This document shows, piece by piece, positions 22,605-35,550 of a stretch of 64,000 nt of DNA (position 1 is its first letter; each line of letters starts with the position of its first letter). The DNA is from Callipepla californica brunnescens (Eukaryota > Chordata > Aves > Galliformes > Odontophoridae): contig JALIRH010000013.1 of NCBI GenBank assembly GCA_023055505.1, positions 4,464,001 to 4,528,000 on the forward strand. The letters are read 5' to 3'. Position numbers and translations under genes: made by a program. The notes below the pieces were generated by a model. That model was not told the origin of the DNA. It searched no databases and saw only the letters and a program-made list of their open reading frames with translations.

Positions 22605-25600
22605 GTAAGTAGCTGAAGAGAGAACTACTCCTACCCTTACAGATTAGGCAGAAGAGCTTGCTAAGCCAAAGGTACAGAGCAATCATATCGTTTGCCTGGC
22701 ATCTTCACAAGAGGATGGCTTCTCACCAGACGCAACTATCACACTGGAGAGAGACTGGGACTTTCTTTTGACAAGTGCCAGGGTGCTACGCTGTGCTGCA
22801 TATGGATACGTGACTGGATAAGTAACTGCTCCCTGGCAACAGGAAGCAAACACCTGTTCAAGGCAATATGTGCAAGGAGTGGATATAAAATCTCCCTTCC
22901 CAATTTCTGGTAAAGATTCCAAATACCTATCAGTTCTGCTGAGACTAAAGAACACAACCTATGCAACAGATAAGTGCTGCTTTGCAGGACAAAAAAGAAT
23001 ATATACACAAAAGAAACCTTACCATATATCCCTTGCCACTCAGTTTCACTAGGGAGCTACTAGATGCTAAAAAAGCAGAATGCAAAATTATTAGAACAGT
23101 TGTTGTCTTTTTTTTTTTTTTTCCCCCCATAGATTGACATATACTGGAAAAAGTACCAACCAGTTTGATATAGTTGATCTAGTTTTCTAAAAATTGGAAG
23201 GCTAAAAACTGAAACAGAACTATAAGTGGAATGATTGCAGAGCTCTGTCTACATGATCTGCAGTCAGAAGTCATTTTGCATCCACCTTTTAAGGTTCACA
23301 GACACACATTTTAAATATGCTCACAGGCAGAATTTCACACAACTATAGAAATGCTGATAGATGTAAGAAGAAAAAGTTGGCATTCTGTCCTCAGCTGTTC
23401 TTACTCCCTTCCTTCTGGAGAAGATAAGAAATTCATCAGCACTATCAAGGAGAATCGCTTGTCCACAAGGATGGACACGGAAGTTACTTTATGCAGCATT
23501 AGAATGATAAGAAATTTATTTAATTCCATCCACAAATGAATGAAGTGTGCCTGAGTACTGCCATATTAACTACTGCTCTTTGGAAATTAAACACAGTGAT
23601 TATTTCATCATCGTTTGAATCTGTTTCTCATGGTTGTGTTCTGCAGTACTAGCTTCTAATCTTCACTATTTTTGAGTGGAACACACTTTGAAAAAAGAAA
23701 TACTACAATAATACTGTATAATCTTAATACTGATATATTGGTATAGCAGTTGGATTAGAGTGTTCGTAAGTAAATTAAGCTTTATTACTTTTTCTTTGTA
23801 TTTGCTTACAGCGTATCTGTGATTTCATAAAAATAATTCCGCTGGCTAAATGCACTTTTTAATTAGCTGATCTTCAGTGATACAGAGAAATGTAATATCT
23901 GTGACAAGAGCAGCATCCAATTGCTCATATAACTCAGTATCTGTGTTGTTGCTAGGGAATACGTTCACATTTCGTCTGTTTTTCACCATACTAAGGCTAT
24001 TCCTAACATTATTATTAAGGTTACCATGTACTTCAGGAGACAACAGGTTTATTTGCAGTTCAATTATTTATAGATAAACCATGCAGAACTCTTTGCCTAC
24101 CAAGCTTAAGACAACGCTAAGGTATAAGAGCAGGTACGTCTGAATTTTAAAGTGCCTGACAGAGAACAGTCTCTCTCTTATCCAATAATTGTGCTTCTAA
24201 CGTAAGTACCTCCTAGAACAGGTCAGATTGTAAAGTGAAAGGACAGAAGAACTGTTTACCCTATTGTTACAAGATTTTAACTTAGAATTTGAGAGGCATT
24301 TTTGTTTCATTTTGCAAAATGGTTCTTTGCTTTATACTGCTAACCTGTCTCTGCAGCTTCCAAAGAGAGAATTTAAGCATGATCTTAACCCAAATATTAT
24401 GAGACTATCTGCTCGTTGCTTCACTGTTTTTGGAAAACCTGTCCATACATCAAAATAGAAGAACCTGTGTGAGCTGAGCTCTTCAGAACAATGGGCATCC
24501 TGCTGCGTCTCTCCTGAAAATGCAGGCCAAGGACCACAAGCAACCTAGAATTTTAAGTCTTGAAAGAAAATGATATTCACAGGAATTTAATTCGAAAGAG
24601 AAGTTATAAATATGAGAACTTATGAAATTAGATCATTTTCTTCATGCTGAGTTTCTTCTAATTCTCACAGTTGTACCTTTTGGCAGAAGCCATGCGGATT
24701 GCTAGTGGCATTTTGTTCATGAGTAACAGAAAGCAAAACTGCAGAACAACTTCAAATTGAAGAAGCCTCTGTGGAAGCGAGCAGCTATCTCAAAAAAAAA
24801 AAAAAATAATAATAATGCAAAGGTAATAAATGTAGCAAACAAAGAAGAAAAATAAAACAATAAATGAGCCATGAGCTCATGAAGCAATAAAAATTTAGCT
24901 AAACTGCCATCTAAAGCAGAAAAATAACTAATTATTGTGCATGAGAAAAAACACTATTAGAAGAGTTATATCTGCTGATGGATAGAAAGAACATTTAGGC
25001 TTGCTATACAGTCTCACGTTGCTGGTGATGCACAACTAGGCTGTAACTCTGACTTCTGCATGGCGTTTCCAAATGCTCTTCAAGCTGCTGCTCCATACTT
25101 CTATTTTCCCAAACTCTGTCCCGAGTGTTGCAATTCAATATGCAACTACTACATGCAGTTGGCATGAGCACCATGGCAATAGCAAACACAGCAATGTGTT
25201 ATAAGGAAAGCACACTAGAAAAGAAAATTAAGTGATCAGTAGTAATAAAAAGGAAAATTTAGTAATACTACTGTCATCAGTTGTAAGTGGCAGCAAATTT
25301 AAAATCTATTCCTTGGACAGTGAAAAGCAGCAACTTGACTTTATGACCCAGAGCAGTTGTTTTAGGTATTACAGTGCCAACAGTGAAATGAAGTACTTGC
25401 TAAAATACTTCAAGGAGACAGCATAGTGCTGAAGACAAGCATTAGTCTTCACTGAATTTCGCGTTGATCGTTTGATTTAAATCAAACCTCAAATCTTATC
25501 AATTGGTGCTTTAAGATAAAGTAATATATAATATAGAGATTATCTAGATTTTCCACCTGCTTTCTAGAAGTTATTTGGTATACAGCTTCTGAAAAGCACT

Positions 25601-28600
25601 CATTCACAATCTGGACGATGCACTGAAAATCAAATTAGTAATAGCTGTATTAAAATATTTCTTAGAAATATATCCCAGTAGTCTGAGAAGGAGAGTTTTT
25701 CCTTCTTCCTCTTTAGATAAAAGTTTGTTACATGAGGCGAGAGACTTCCTAGTGAAAGTAAGAGATTGTGTCAATAGATGAACGTCACTGAAAGCAAAGC
25801 AATAATGTGACAGAAGTAGTTCCGCTAAAAATTTACCAGCAGGATTTCCTATTTTCTGCAAGAAAAGCCACAATGACTTTCCTTATTCTAGTCATTCTAC
25901 TGCAATGAAACAGAGCAAGACAGACACCAAACAACTGAACCAGCGCCTGGCATTCGCATCTAATGGAACAAACACACAATTTGAGAACATTAGGAAAATG
26001 TGAAAATATGGACATTTATGAAAGAAATGACTGAGAACTGGTCTGAGCTTAGAGGAGCTCATCAAAGTAAAAATCAATAACACTGAAGAGTGCATAAATC
26101 TGTCAGCAAAGCAGAATCTAGGAAGCAACTCAAAAAGAACGAATGTAACCTGGAAACACGGCACATATTTTGGGGATGATTATTCATTGGAAGACATTCT
26201 ACACCTTCTCTCCCACATCGTGCAAATTTTCTCACTCCCCCCCCCCCTTGTGATGTCTTCAAATCAGAATCAGACACTTCTATGGAGGATGAGCTCAGTA
26301 ATGTCAGTGTGAACAAAATAAAATACAAGGGTACACAATGTAAAATACAATAACCTCTGATATGCGTGAGCCTAAATTAGATTATCTCATGATGCTGTTG
26401 TGCCTCAGACTGAGAAAGCTGACACTTAAGTCAGCAGGAGAAAAATATTTCTCTGAGCTCACAATGTATGAGCAAGTTACACTCAGCAGAATTTCGTTAT
26501 TTGAATTTTAAATAACACTGTCCAATGATATACACAGAGATTTATAGTCAATGTTTAAGATAATGGAAGGACAAATGTCATATACAAGCAGAGCTTTTCT
26601 GACTCCATAGCTCCCATTGTCACATAAGCCAGAACCTGAGAGAAAATATACAGCCTTAATACATTTATGCTCTGAAGTATTACACCACCTAAAAATCATA
26701 TAAACATTTAACACTGACTTTTTTCTACTATCTGCTAGGTAAGAACATCTCACACCTAAGTTAAGTAACTGTCAAATCTTTAAATGCTGCAAAAATCTAT
26801 TCAATTTAAAATCTGCTTCGTGTCTCAAGGCAGCTCCTTTGCCTTATTTGTTTTGGACTGTGGGATGGGGATATTTAGTGGTGGTTTAAGATTTGTTTCT
26901 GTTTGTTTTCAAAGATGGGCATTGAAAATGTTCTATTGTTGCTATTGATGAAGTATCCTCTCTATTTCATTAAAAATTAAATAAAGACCCTGGGGGCTGA
27001 AGGAAAATGGATTTTTCATTTTTCTCCCTTTTGCTCTTGAGAATGATTTATGAAGTACAAGTGCATTCATAAACTAGATACTATACCCTGGAGAAAATAA
27101 ACTAGCTATTATTCAATTGTTAGTGGTTCATATTATAAATGGCTGCCACCAATTTTACATTGTTTGTTGAAATCATTTTTAACCACATAACTCTCACTCA
27201 AACCATGAAAAATTGGATGGAAAATGCCCCATTTATCATTAAGATCAAAACCTAAATTCTTGCCTCTCTTCCACAGTTACCCCCAAAATTATCTTGTCAC
27301 ATTTTATTCCATTCATTAGAAGTCACAAACGCACTGAAATAATGCACTCTAACAAAAGCTGGTCATTCACTTGGCTGTCACACAAAACCACACCAACTCA
27401 CACCATCAGTTACATACACCTCTCCAATTGTCCTCCAAAACTATATAACACATTATTTTAAACAACCCATAAACCGTTAATGAAGGAAACATGAGGTAAA
27501 GAATAAGGGTGGATCTTTAGAGTAACAGAACAAGCATTTGTCAGCAAAATCAACACAGGTAGAAGAACACTTTGGCAATGTCTAAAGCACAGATAAGCCG
27601 CTGTAACATGAACTCGTGTCCCTGAAAGATTCTCCAAGTCTCCAGAATACATGAAAATGGCCCAGCTCTTCCTTAAACTCTTTCTCACTGTATAATTTCA
27701 GAGGTGATCTTCAGATCAATTAATATTTATAAGCCAACCCACAAAGAAGCTAACCACCCCCTCATAACTGCAGTAATCTATACAGAGACTGAATGGAGCT
27801 TTTGTTTTTACTACTTTCTAATATGCAGTCAGGATAACAAAAGTCTTGGTTTTCGTTAATGGATCTCAGTTTATCAAACACAGATGAAACTACAGTTTTA
27901 ATGATTTGAATCTTAGAGAGACTCTACATTACCTGACAGTGCTTGACATGCTCTGCCTTGCCATTTCAGCTAACACCGCTGACAGATAGCAGTTACATGT
28001 GTATTTAGAGTTCAATAAACAGCCACTGGCAGTAAAACTGCAAGGAACTGCACGTAAACACAGCCTCTGCTCTGCTACTTTTTCACTCATTCCCAAATGC
28101 AGAGCTTGAGCTGCTGCAGAAAAGCTTTCCTACAGTTCACATTCATTGCATAGCCCTGTATCAGAGCATCCCTGAAGTTTAACTAATGATGAGACAGAGC
28201 ACATTAACCACACAATTTTTTAGGAGACAGCAATCCAGTCTCATCATGTAAATATCTGCTAGCTCCAGGAAAATGTACAAGGAGTCTGGAAGGGAAAAAA
28301 ATGATGAGACCCAACACAGCTTCCCAACCTGGCCCAGACTAGAGACATTCCCATCTTCCTGACATTGGGGTTTCACCGAGAGAAAGGAAGATGACCTATC
28401 TCAGCAACCACGGCTCAGGGTTCTTGTTTAGTAAGCTGTGGAGGCACTGGCACCTACGAAGAGAAGGTGATTATTTAATGTAGAGGTCTAAGGATATTCG
28501 TTTTGCCATATCAGGGAGAAAGTTCAAATGCAATACAATTAGCTGTCTAGAGGAGTCATGCTCCGGATGGGAGTAGAAATATCAGCAAGAGCCTCTTTCC

Positions 28601-29670
28601 TCCTATTAACAAGACAAGTCCACTGAGAACCAATCAACCCTGCCACAGCAGAGCCTGCATGAGGATTGTTCTGCACTAATAGACTGTAAGAAAGTAAATA
28701 ATGACTTTTTAGTATTCTGAAAGCTCTCTCTAAATCACAGAAGGCTCTAATAGCATAGTTACACACTTAAAAATAATATTCACGTAACACAAGATGTTGG
28801 GAATGATTCATAGAGTAGGTTTCAAAGCCTTCCCATCCCCCTGCATCACAAAATAGCAAGAAGCTGTTACAGCAAATGATTTTTGCTTTACAAACACGAT
28901 AGCTTTTGTTTAGTGCCTTGCCAGTTGGCCTTTAAACAATTATGGAAACAGCAGTTTTAAACTGAGCACTAAATTCAGCTTCGTATTTTAAGGCGATGAA
29001 TTTGGTAAGGATGCAAATCACACATTCCGTTTGTATTTCTTCTTCAGTGGAAGACTAGAACAACTCCAGACAAAAGTAATGTGGCTATTTGCACACGGAT
29101 GGAAGAAGGATTCACCTTCTTCAATGTCTACCTTATTTAGATCTCTTGAGAGCATCAAATTTAACCACTGGTTTGCTATTGCTCATTCTGCTGAACTTCT
29201 CTGCCATGCCAACCACGTGAGCAGGGCACACACTTTATGTGAAAAGAGAAAAATAAAATACATTTAAGTTACAGTAATGTGAGCATTGCACATTTGACAG
29301 TATAAAATAATCTAGGTTGATTTGGAAGTACAAATTAAGTAGCATTCCATGAATGAAAACTGGGTCAAGTATTCCAAATTTGGTGATACAGGAGACTACA
29401 CTGAAAAGGCAATAAAGAAAAAGGAGTAAGAAGTCTATCGTACTACAAGGAAAGGACAAAGAAATACTTGGAAACTGGCTAAAATAACAATATGACTAAA
29501 TTTGGTGGATTCTAGAAGCAAAGTACAGGCATGTCTCAGGTGGTACACTGCACACGCACGCTAAGGTATAAGACAGGCTGGGTTCAGTAGTAGACTTACA
29601 CTATTTAAAATTGACATTATTTGTTAATATTTAATAGCAACTGCTGCATATATATACTACTATCCATGTA
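22605..29670. other. large presumed intron, first part
   Basis: AT-rich. Holds a T/C tract at 23108-23127, an A-rich plus (AAT)n tract at about 24792-24815 and a C11 run at 26237-26247. Three stretches follow strong acceptors (23812, 24671, 29048) and are discussed as findings. None fits the main phase chain. The ~16.7 kb between the exons at 22604 and 39354 would be one very long intron if no exon has been missed. Confidence 0.45.
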
Positions 29671-30100
29671 CCGCAGAATTACAGAACTGTAGGGGTTGGA
29701 CAGGATCTCTGAAAATTATCTAAGCCCAACCTGTCCAAAGCAGTTACTACAGAAGGTTGCAAAGAAAAGATTCCAGGAGGGTTTAAAACATCTCCAGAGA
29801 AAGAGACTCCACAGTTTCCCTGGGCAGCTTCTTCCACTGTTCTGTCAAAGTAAAGAAACATTTTCTCATGTTCATATAGAGCTTTCTGCTTTTCAGTTTG
29901 GGCCCATTGCCTCTTGTTCTGTCACTGGTCACCACTGAAAAGAGCCTGGCCCCATCTACCTCACTCCCATCCACAAGATTTTTATACTCATTGGTAAGAT
30001 CCCTTCTCAGCCTTCTCCAGGCTGAAATATCCCAGGTCTCTCAGTCTTTCCTCATATTGGAGATGCTTCAGACTCCTTATCACCTTTCAGCTGCCTGTAG
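29671..30100 (-). mobile_element. CR1 LINE, 3' UTR part
   Basis: Begins GCAGAATTACAGAACTGTAG then GGTTGGACAGGATCTCTG, followed by the CR1 body CCAGAGAAAGAGACTCCACAG, CTGTTCTGTCAAAGTAAAG and CTTCTCCAGGCTGAAATATC, and then CTCATATTGGAGATGCTTCAG. All are in reverse-complement orientation, so the element is on the minus strand. The ORFs at 29696-29974 lie in this non-coding part. Confidence 0.9.
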
Positions 30101-30412
30101 AATGTCTCCTCAACTTCCTGTTCCTGTAGTTAACACACACAAAGGTGTCACCCATATTATCTTGCCCCTTAATTCTCACCCATTAGCTCTCCACTCATTC
30201 TCCATCCATTCATCACATAAAAAGCAACTCCATCACGTTGTCTTCATGGCCTGTCCTTCCTAAAAAGCACACAGTCATTCATGGCAGCATTCCTGTCATG
30301 GACTATCCCACCAGATCTCTGTAATTGCAATGACATTGTAGCCCTCTAACCTTAATTGTTCCTGTTTATTCTCTGTGCTGCATACACTGGTATAGAGGCA
30401 CTTCAAAGAGGA
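30101..30412 (-). pseudogene. CR1 ORF2 endonuclease fragment, broken
   Basis: Translated on the minus strand from about 30412 downward, the sequence gives LYTSVCSTENKQEQ and then, after degraded text, GYNVIAITEIW. These correspond to the start of the CR1 ORF2 apurinic-type endonuclease, where the glutamate after IAIT is a metal-binding active-site residue. Further down, the reverse complement of CACATAAAAAGCAACTCC corresponds to the GVALYVR-type segment. Frames shift between these blocks, so it is dead. It lies almost directly against the 3' UTR part (29671-30100), so the reverse transcriptase region of ~2 kb is missing. The + ORF at 29898-30263 is an antisense shadow. Confidence 0.75.
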
Positions 30413-33400
30413 AAAGGGAGCGGAGGATGAAGGTATAGCTAGAGGGATGTGGGAGGAGTATATCATTACTGTAATTCATGTAAGGAGTAGTATATTATTA
30501 CTGTAAATCATTTAAAAATAATGCCATGTGTCTTTCCATATTTTGTGACTATTTAATGCATCTTTTCTCCAACTGTGAACAGCTTCTCACTTTACATCAG
30601 ATATATAACACATGACATTTAAATATATCAATATCATATACATCATATATATAATATATATATATACATCATATATATAATATAGTTGAATTCCTAAAGT
30701 ACAAAAAAGGCCAATTTGTTATACTACATGGAATAATTAGGTTTACCAGATAAGCATATCCATACTAACTCTAACTGTGAAGCAGTGTATTCCTTTGGAA
30801 AAGGCTGGGTTATTTTAAATTGAATAGTTTATGTTCTTTCATCCAACACCTGGCTTACCCCTCCGGTTTAATTTCTCCAACGGATCTCAGCTGAGCTCAT
30901 TTATGCTTTTGTGGGGGGAAGGCTGCATCTCTGACATGTTTCTGACATGGCATGGAAGTGTTCCTCAGGTACTGCAGTTTAATGGTCTTTTCAGCTGTCT
31001 ACTACTAGAACTCTACATAGCAAATCTCCTTTGTAATTGCAGACATGCTTCATCATGAAAGAGGAAACAAACTCCAGAGGAAAGAAGTGTATGTTTCAAT
31101 GAAAAAGTACTACAGCTGAAAACTGAGAAGAGGGTCTGCTTCTGAAAGCATCCAGCAGACAATGTTACCTACAGCCAAGGGCTAGACTTTCTAAAAAATC
31201 CTCTCCAAACTGTTTCATGTATGCTTAATTTTATTTAGAGCATGGAATGGGCAAATTCTTTCTCTGTGATCTGTTAGAATAGCACTGAACACTAAAAACA
31301 AAACAAAAACTAAACCACAATAATCTAGAAAATATAGTTTTCCTCTGATTTTTGAGGTTGCAGCATGATGTTCCGACGGACACAGAACTCAGTAATTTAT
31401 AGACACAGCCCATACACTCTTTCCTGCATCCTCCTCTCCTCCCACCAGATTCAGACACTACATTACTTTGGCATTAGACTAGTACTCCTTAAGAGCTGGC
31501 TTTCAGCCTGGATTCTGTTGGCAATTAAACCACTACATTGTGTAGATTTATATAAGCCAAACCAGACATAAATGAAAACAAAGCGAATACAAGAAAACCA
31601 ATAAATCCCACTAGCTGTCTAACTCAAAATATAATTGCACAATGGCTATTAAAATATTCTGCACCTCTTCTGTAAGAGATAACATCTAGTATATCAGTGC
31701 CTGTTTTGTCTATACAAGAAGCCAACAAAGCTGTAAGAGGTGTGGTTTAATTACTCATTAACTTTCTGAGAGACTACACAGAGATAAACTTTACAATGCA
31801 GAATATCACGTACCTCAAAAAAAAAAAAAGGTTCTTTTCTCACAGTATTATTAAAAGTTTTAAGAATTTTTTTTTTTTTTAAATAATGATAACTGTCTCA
31901 GACTCATTAGTAATTTGATGCCCAGGCCTTTGCATCACCTAGTTAACCATGCAGCACAGATAACGAAGAGGGCCTACAGGGAAAGGTTGGCTGGGTCTTC
32001 TGACATCTGCTGTCCTTCTCCTCCCCAAACCAAGGAAATCCCTACAGGAGGAAAATTTTGTTCCTCATTAAGAACATCTTCATTAAAAACCACACAAGTC
32101 AGGAGCTACAGCAGCAAGCAGCCATTTTTACCCAGACAACAGAAAACCGTCCGAATGCGCTGCAGTGCCCTTCTAATTAGTCCAGCTTTGTAACTCAGCT
32201 GCAAAGTTTTGCTCCCCAGGTTCCCTCAGAGTCTAATTAAGGTTGTCATCACCCTGCTAATCAACACTAATCACCCACTAACAAAGAGGCCCCTGGGTGC
32301 TGCGGAGGGGCAGGTATCACTGAGCTCTCAGCCCAGAGTTGCCCTGCATGAGCAGGCGTGCCTCCAAAGGGACAAAATGAACCCACAAACTTTCCACAGC
32401 AAAACCCCACCAGGCTCTAAATAATAACCATTTTCTGACTGGTAGTTACATAACGTAATGATCCGTGCTGAACCAAAATCAAATGTATACTCAAAGGTTT
32501 CCTTTCTTTTCTAAAAGGAATATAAAAGACCAGGGATAGGATTTGATGAGCCACAATGCCCTATCACAGCAGCATCAGTATTAAGAAATTATATCCTAAC
32601 AGCATCAATAATCACAGCACTAAATCATCACAAGCGAAATATTACAAACAGCACGAGCAGTAGTCACCATCTGAGCAATAGCTCAAAGCTGTTTGTGTGC
32701 GGATGAAACAATGACTGCTCAGAGCTGATGGGTCAGAGAAACCCCAAGCAGCAGCATAGTGTCCTTCAGCATGGGATGCCCTGGGCACTGCCTTCATGAC
32801 CTGCTAACAGCCGTGAGCAGTGGGGCAGGAACAGCCTGGTGGAAGTGGGAAGTACATCTCCTTCGGAGCCAGATTATCATCCAACAAGTCCAGATAGATA
32901 CGAGTATCTGAATGTGTAAGGAGGATTGTGATGGTTTTGAAGAGTATTCCAGAGTGCAGGAACAGAAAATGATAAAGAGAATGCTACTGAAGAAATATGG
33001 AATTGTATGAGAAAAGAAGCAAAGCTTCAAAGATTAAAACCTAATTGGAGAAAATAAAGAGAAAAAATAAAAATATTGGGAGTTGTGGGAATGGAAGATT
33101 TCTCATCAGACCTCTACAAAACAATTGCAAAGCAAGGTGAAAGACAGGAGAAGAACAAAGAAAAGGCAGAATTTTTATCTATAGTACAGCGTGAAAATTA
33201 AAAGGCTTAGGTAAAAACGGATAGGAAGGAAAAGCAGATAGAATTTGAAGTTTGGAAAAGTAAAAAAATTACAAAGTGCAGCCACTGCTGGAAATGAAGA
33301 AAAAGTTAAGTGAAAAATTCAGGGAAAACATGAGACAACCAATTCTGAGAACAAGATATGTAGCTACACATTTACCTTTGAAGAACAAGTATGACTTACA

Positions 33401-34414
33401 GAAAAGAACTAATTCAGTTTTGGAGTCTCTCTGAATTTATTTTTATTTCCTAATACCTCAAAAATTAACTTTGTGCATTAAATATATATCAATATTTAAC
33501 TAAGGACGTATTGCATCTCATCTGTCTTTATCTCTGTTTAATTCAGGCAGAAGCAGGGAAAGCAATACCATATCAATAAGGAATATTATATCTATATGCA
33601 ACCTCCATCTCCCTTCTTCATTTCATTTGTTAGAGAGAGAATTTTTGTGCTGTACTCTGCACACACATGCAGCATTATACCAAATTGATACTTTAGCCTT
33701 TTCCACATTCTCTTTAGGGTAACGTAAGTCTACTGTCTCTGCAGATACATTATGAAATGATTGATTCTGAAGAAGCATTCTCTGGTACTTCTGAATGTTT
33801 CAATAATACAAAAATAAATGGAGTTTGGAAATTTCCATCCTTTTTACTCTCTTCTATCTCTGTGGGGAATGTGTAATTTTTTTTTTTACTTAAAATAAAA
33901 AAGTGATCACATTTCAACCATTACTGTTCTCACTGAAATTACAAAGCAATCCCTTTGACAGACATATACGAGCACCTACTCACCAGCGTACTGCAAAGAA
34001 GTTAGTGATTATACATACTGAAGTGATTGAGCCAATGACTCTAATGCAGGGAGAAAACCTTGATTAATAACAAGTGCTGCTAAGAGAACAGATTGTTTTA
34101 TGAGGAATGAATCACAAAGGAAGTTGCTATACGATATGTTCTCTGTCACTGGCTGAGAATTGGTAAGGGAAAAAATAAAAATACAGATGCCTGAAGATCC
34201 GTAACACTTTGCTAGAAAGATTTCTAGACTAAATTTCTCCTCTCATCTCCTCCAGTTCACAGTCTGTGGACAATCTTCTATACTCAGCTCCATGTTGCTT
34301 TCATGGTTTATACTTAATGCATGTGTACCAAAAGACATTTCAAGTTAACAGATCACAAAGTAAAAACTTTCTGAATGCTATGTTTGCACGCCAGTTGTGT
34401 AAATTAAATATCAT
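30413..34414. other. presumed intron, middle part
   Basis: AT-rich, with an AT-repeat patch at 30600-30685 and an A run near 31817-31829. The slightly GC-richer block at 31915-32430 contains two back-to-back ORFs of 92 and 71 codons, with no splice signals or family I recognise. Confidence 0.45.
30600..30685. repeat. AT-rich tandem patch with duplicated unit
   Basis: The unit ATACATCATATATATAATAT occurs twice close together, around a (TA)n stretch. This looks like local slippage or a short tandem duplication. Confidence 0.75.
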
Positions 34415-34740
34415 ACAGCACCACAGAATGGTAGAGGTTGGATGGGACCTCTCAGTCCACTCTTGCTCCAGCAGTGCCACCCTGAGCAGTGTACACAGTG
34501 CTATGCACGGAAGCTTCTGGCTATCACCCAGAAGGGAGAACAGCACTGTCACTCCAAGCAACCTATGCCAGTGCTGTATCACCCATAGAGCATAGAACTG
34601 CTTTCTGGAGTTCACGGGGAACTTACTGTTTCAGTTTGTGCTTATTGCCTCTTGTCTTGGCACTGCAACCACTGAAAAGAGCCTGGCTTGGTCCTTTTTG
34701 CACACTACCTTCAGGTATTTATGTGTAATAGAATTGTTCC
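34415..34740 (-). mobile_element. CR1 LINE, 3' UTR fragment
   Basis: Starts ACCACAGAATGGTAGAGGTTG then GATGGGACCTCTCAGTCCA. It continues with CR1-like blocks, including the ACTGAAAAGAGCCTGGCTTGG segment also seen in the copy at 29671. Minus-strand orientation, 3' end near 34415, 5'-truncated near 34740. ORFs of 79-109 codons on both strands here are repeat shadows. Confidence 0.85.
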
Positions 34741-35410
34741 ATATGCTTTTTCAAAACATATTGAAGCAGGTGGACTGCACATATGTGCACAACCAGTAGA
34801 AACTGATAGCCAGCAGTATGCTTGGCATCATCCCTGATGAAAAAATCACCTGTGCTGCTACAGCATGCAGCTCTGGATACAGACCTAATCAAACCATACC
34901 ACTGCCTCTATTTCTTACCTATTTTTCACTTGTTGAGTGCTTAAAAGAAATCATCAGACAGAATTACTTATTTGGTGCATATGTTTCAAATATTCTCAGG
35001 GGAATGAGCAGTCCTGCTTTCCTAAGAACACAATTCCAGGCTTTTCAGCAGTAACACCAAACAGATAATGGCTTTTCTTCCTGAGAGCATTCAGATCTGT
35101 AGCTCCATAACAAATGGTTTCAGATACAATATTTGAGTGGAGCAACTTGAGAAACTTATTGGGGGGGTGGACTGGAGGACAGGGAACATACAAAAAATAC
35201 AGAATGCAAATAAACCATTAGCTCCACCCTACTAAATGGTACTGTTAAAAGAGTGTAATTTGTGCACCAATCTTTGTAGGGACAATGCTAGTGTGTACAG
35301 GAAACAGCGGAAGTTATTGAAGGAATATTGAAGAGTTTGGTGAGTAGGCTGCAAATGGCACATTTCTCATACAATAGGCTTTGCCTCTATTGAGTACTCA
35401 AGTATTCTGG

Positions 35411-35550
35411 CTCTGAATCAGCAGAACACTTAAGTAAGTGTCTTAACTGTACAATTATACCAGTAAGTATAAGAGTAATTCCATTGATTTAAGTGACGTG
35501 ACGCAAATGTAAGCACACGGTTACTTCAAGTATTTTCCTGCACAGAAATC
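35411..35550. repeat. ancient palindromic interspersed-repeat relic
   Basis: The left arm GCAGAACACTTAAGTAAGTG and the reverse complement of the right arm (GCAGGAAAATACTTGAAGTAACC) form an imperfect inverted repeat. It surrounds a centre with TAATTCCATTGATTTAAGTG. The pattern resembles palindromic, MITE-like repeats common in reptile and bird genomes (arms with CACTTAAG, a centre with CCATTGACTTCAATGG). I cannot name the family with certainty. Confidence 0.45.

Noticed and set aside
29898..30263. 121-codon + ORF
   Set aside because: Antisense reading of the CR1 3' UTR and endonuclease relic.
34266..34615. 91- and 109-codon ORFs on opposite strands
   Set aside because: Mostly CR1 sequence.
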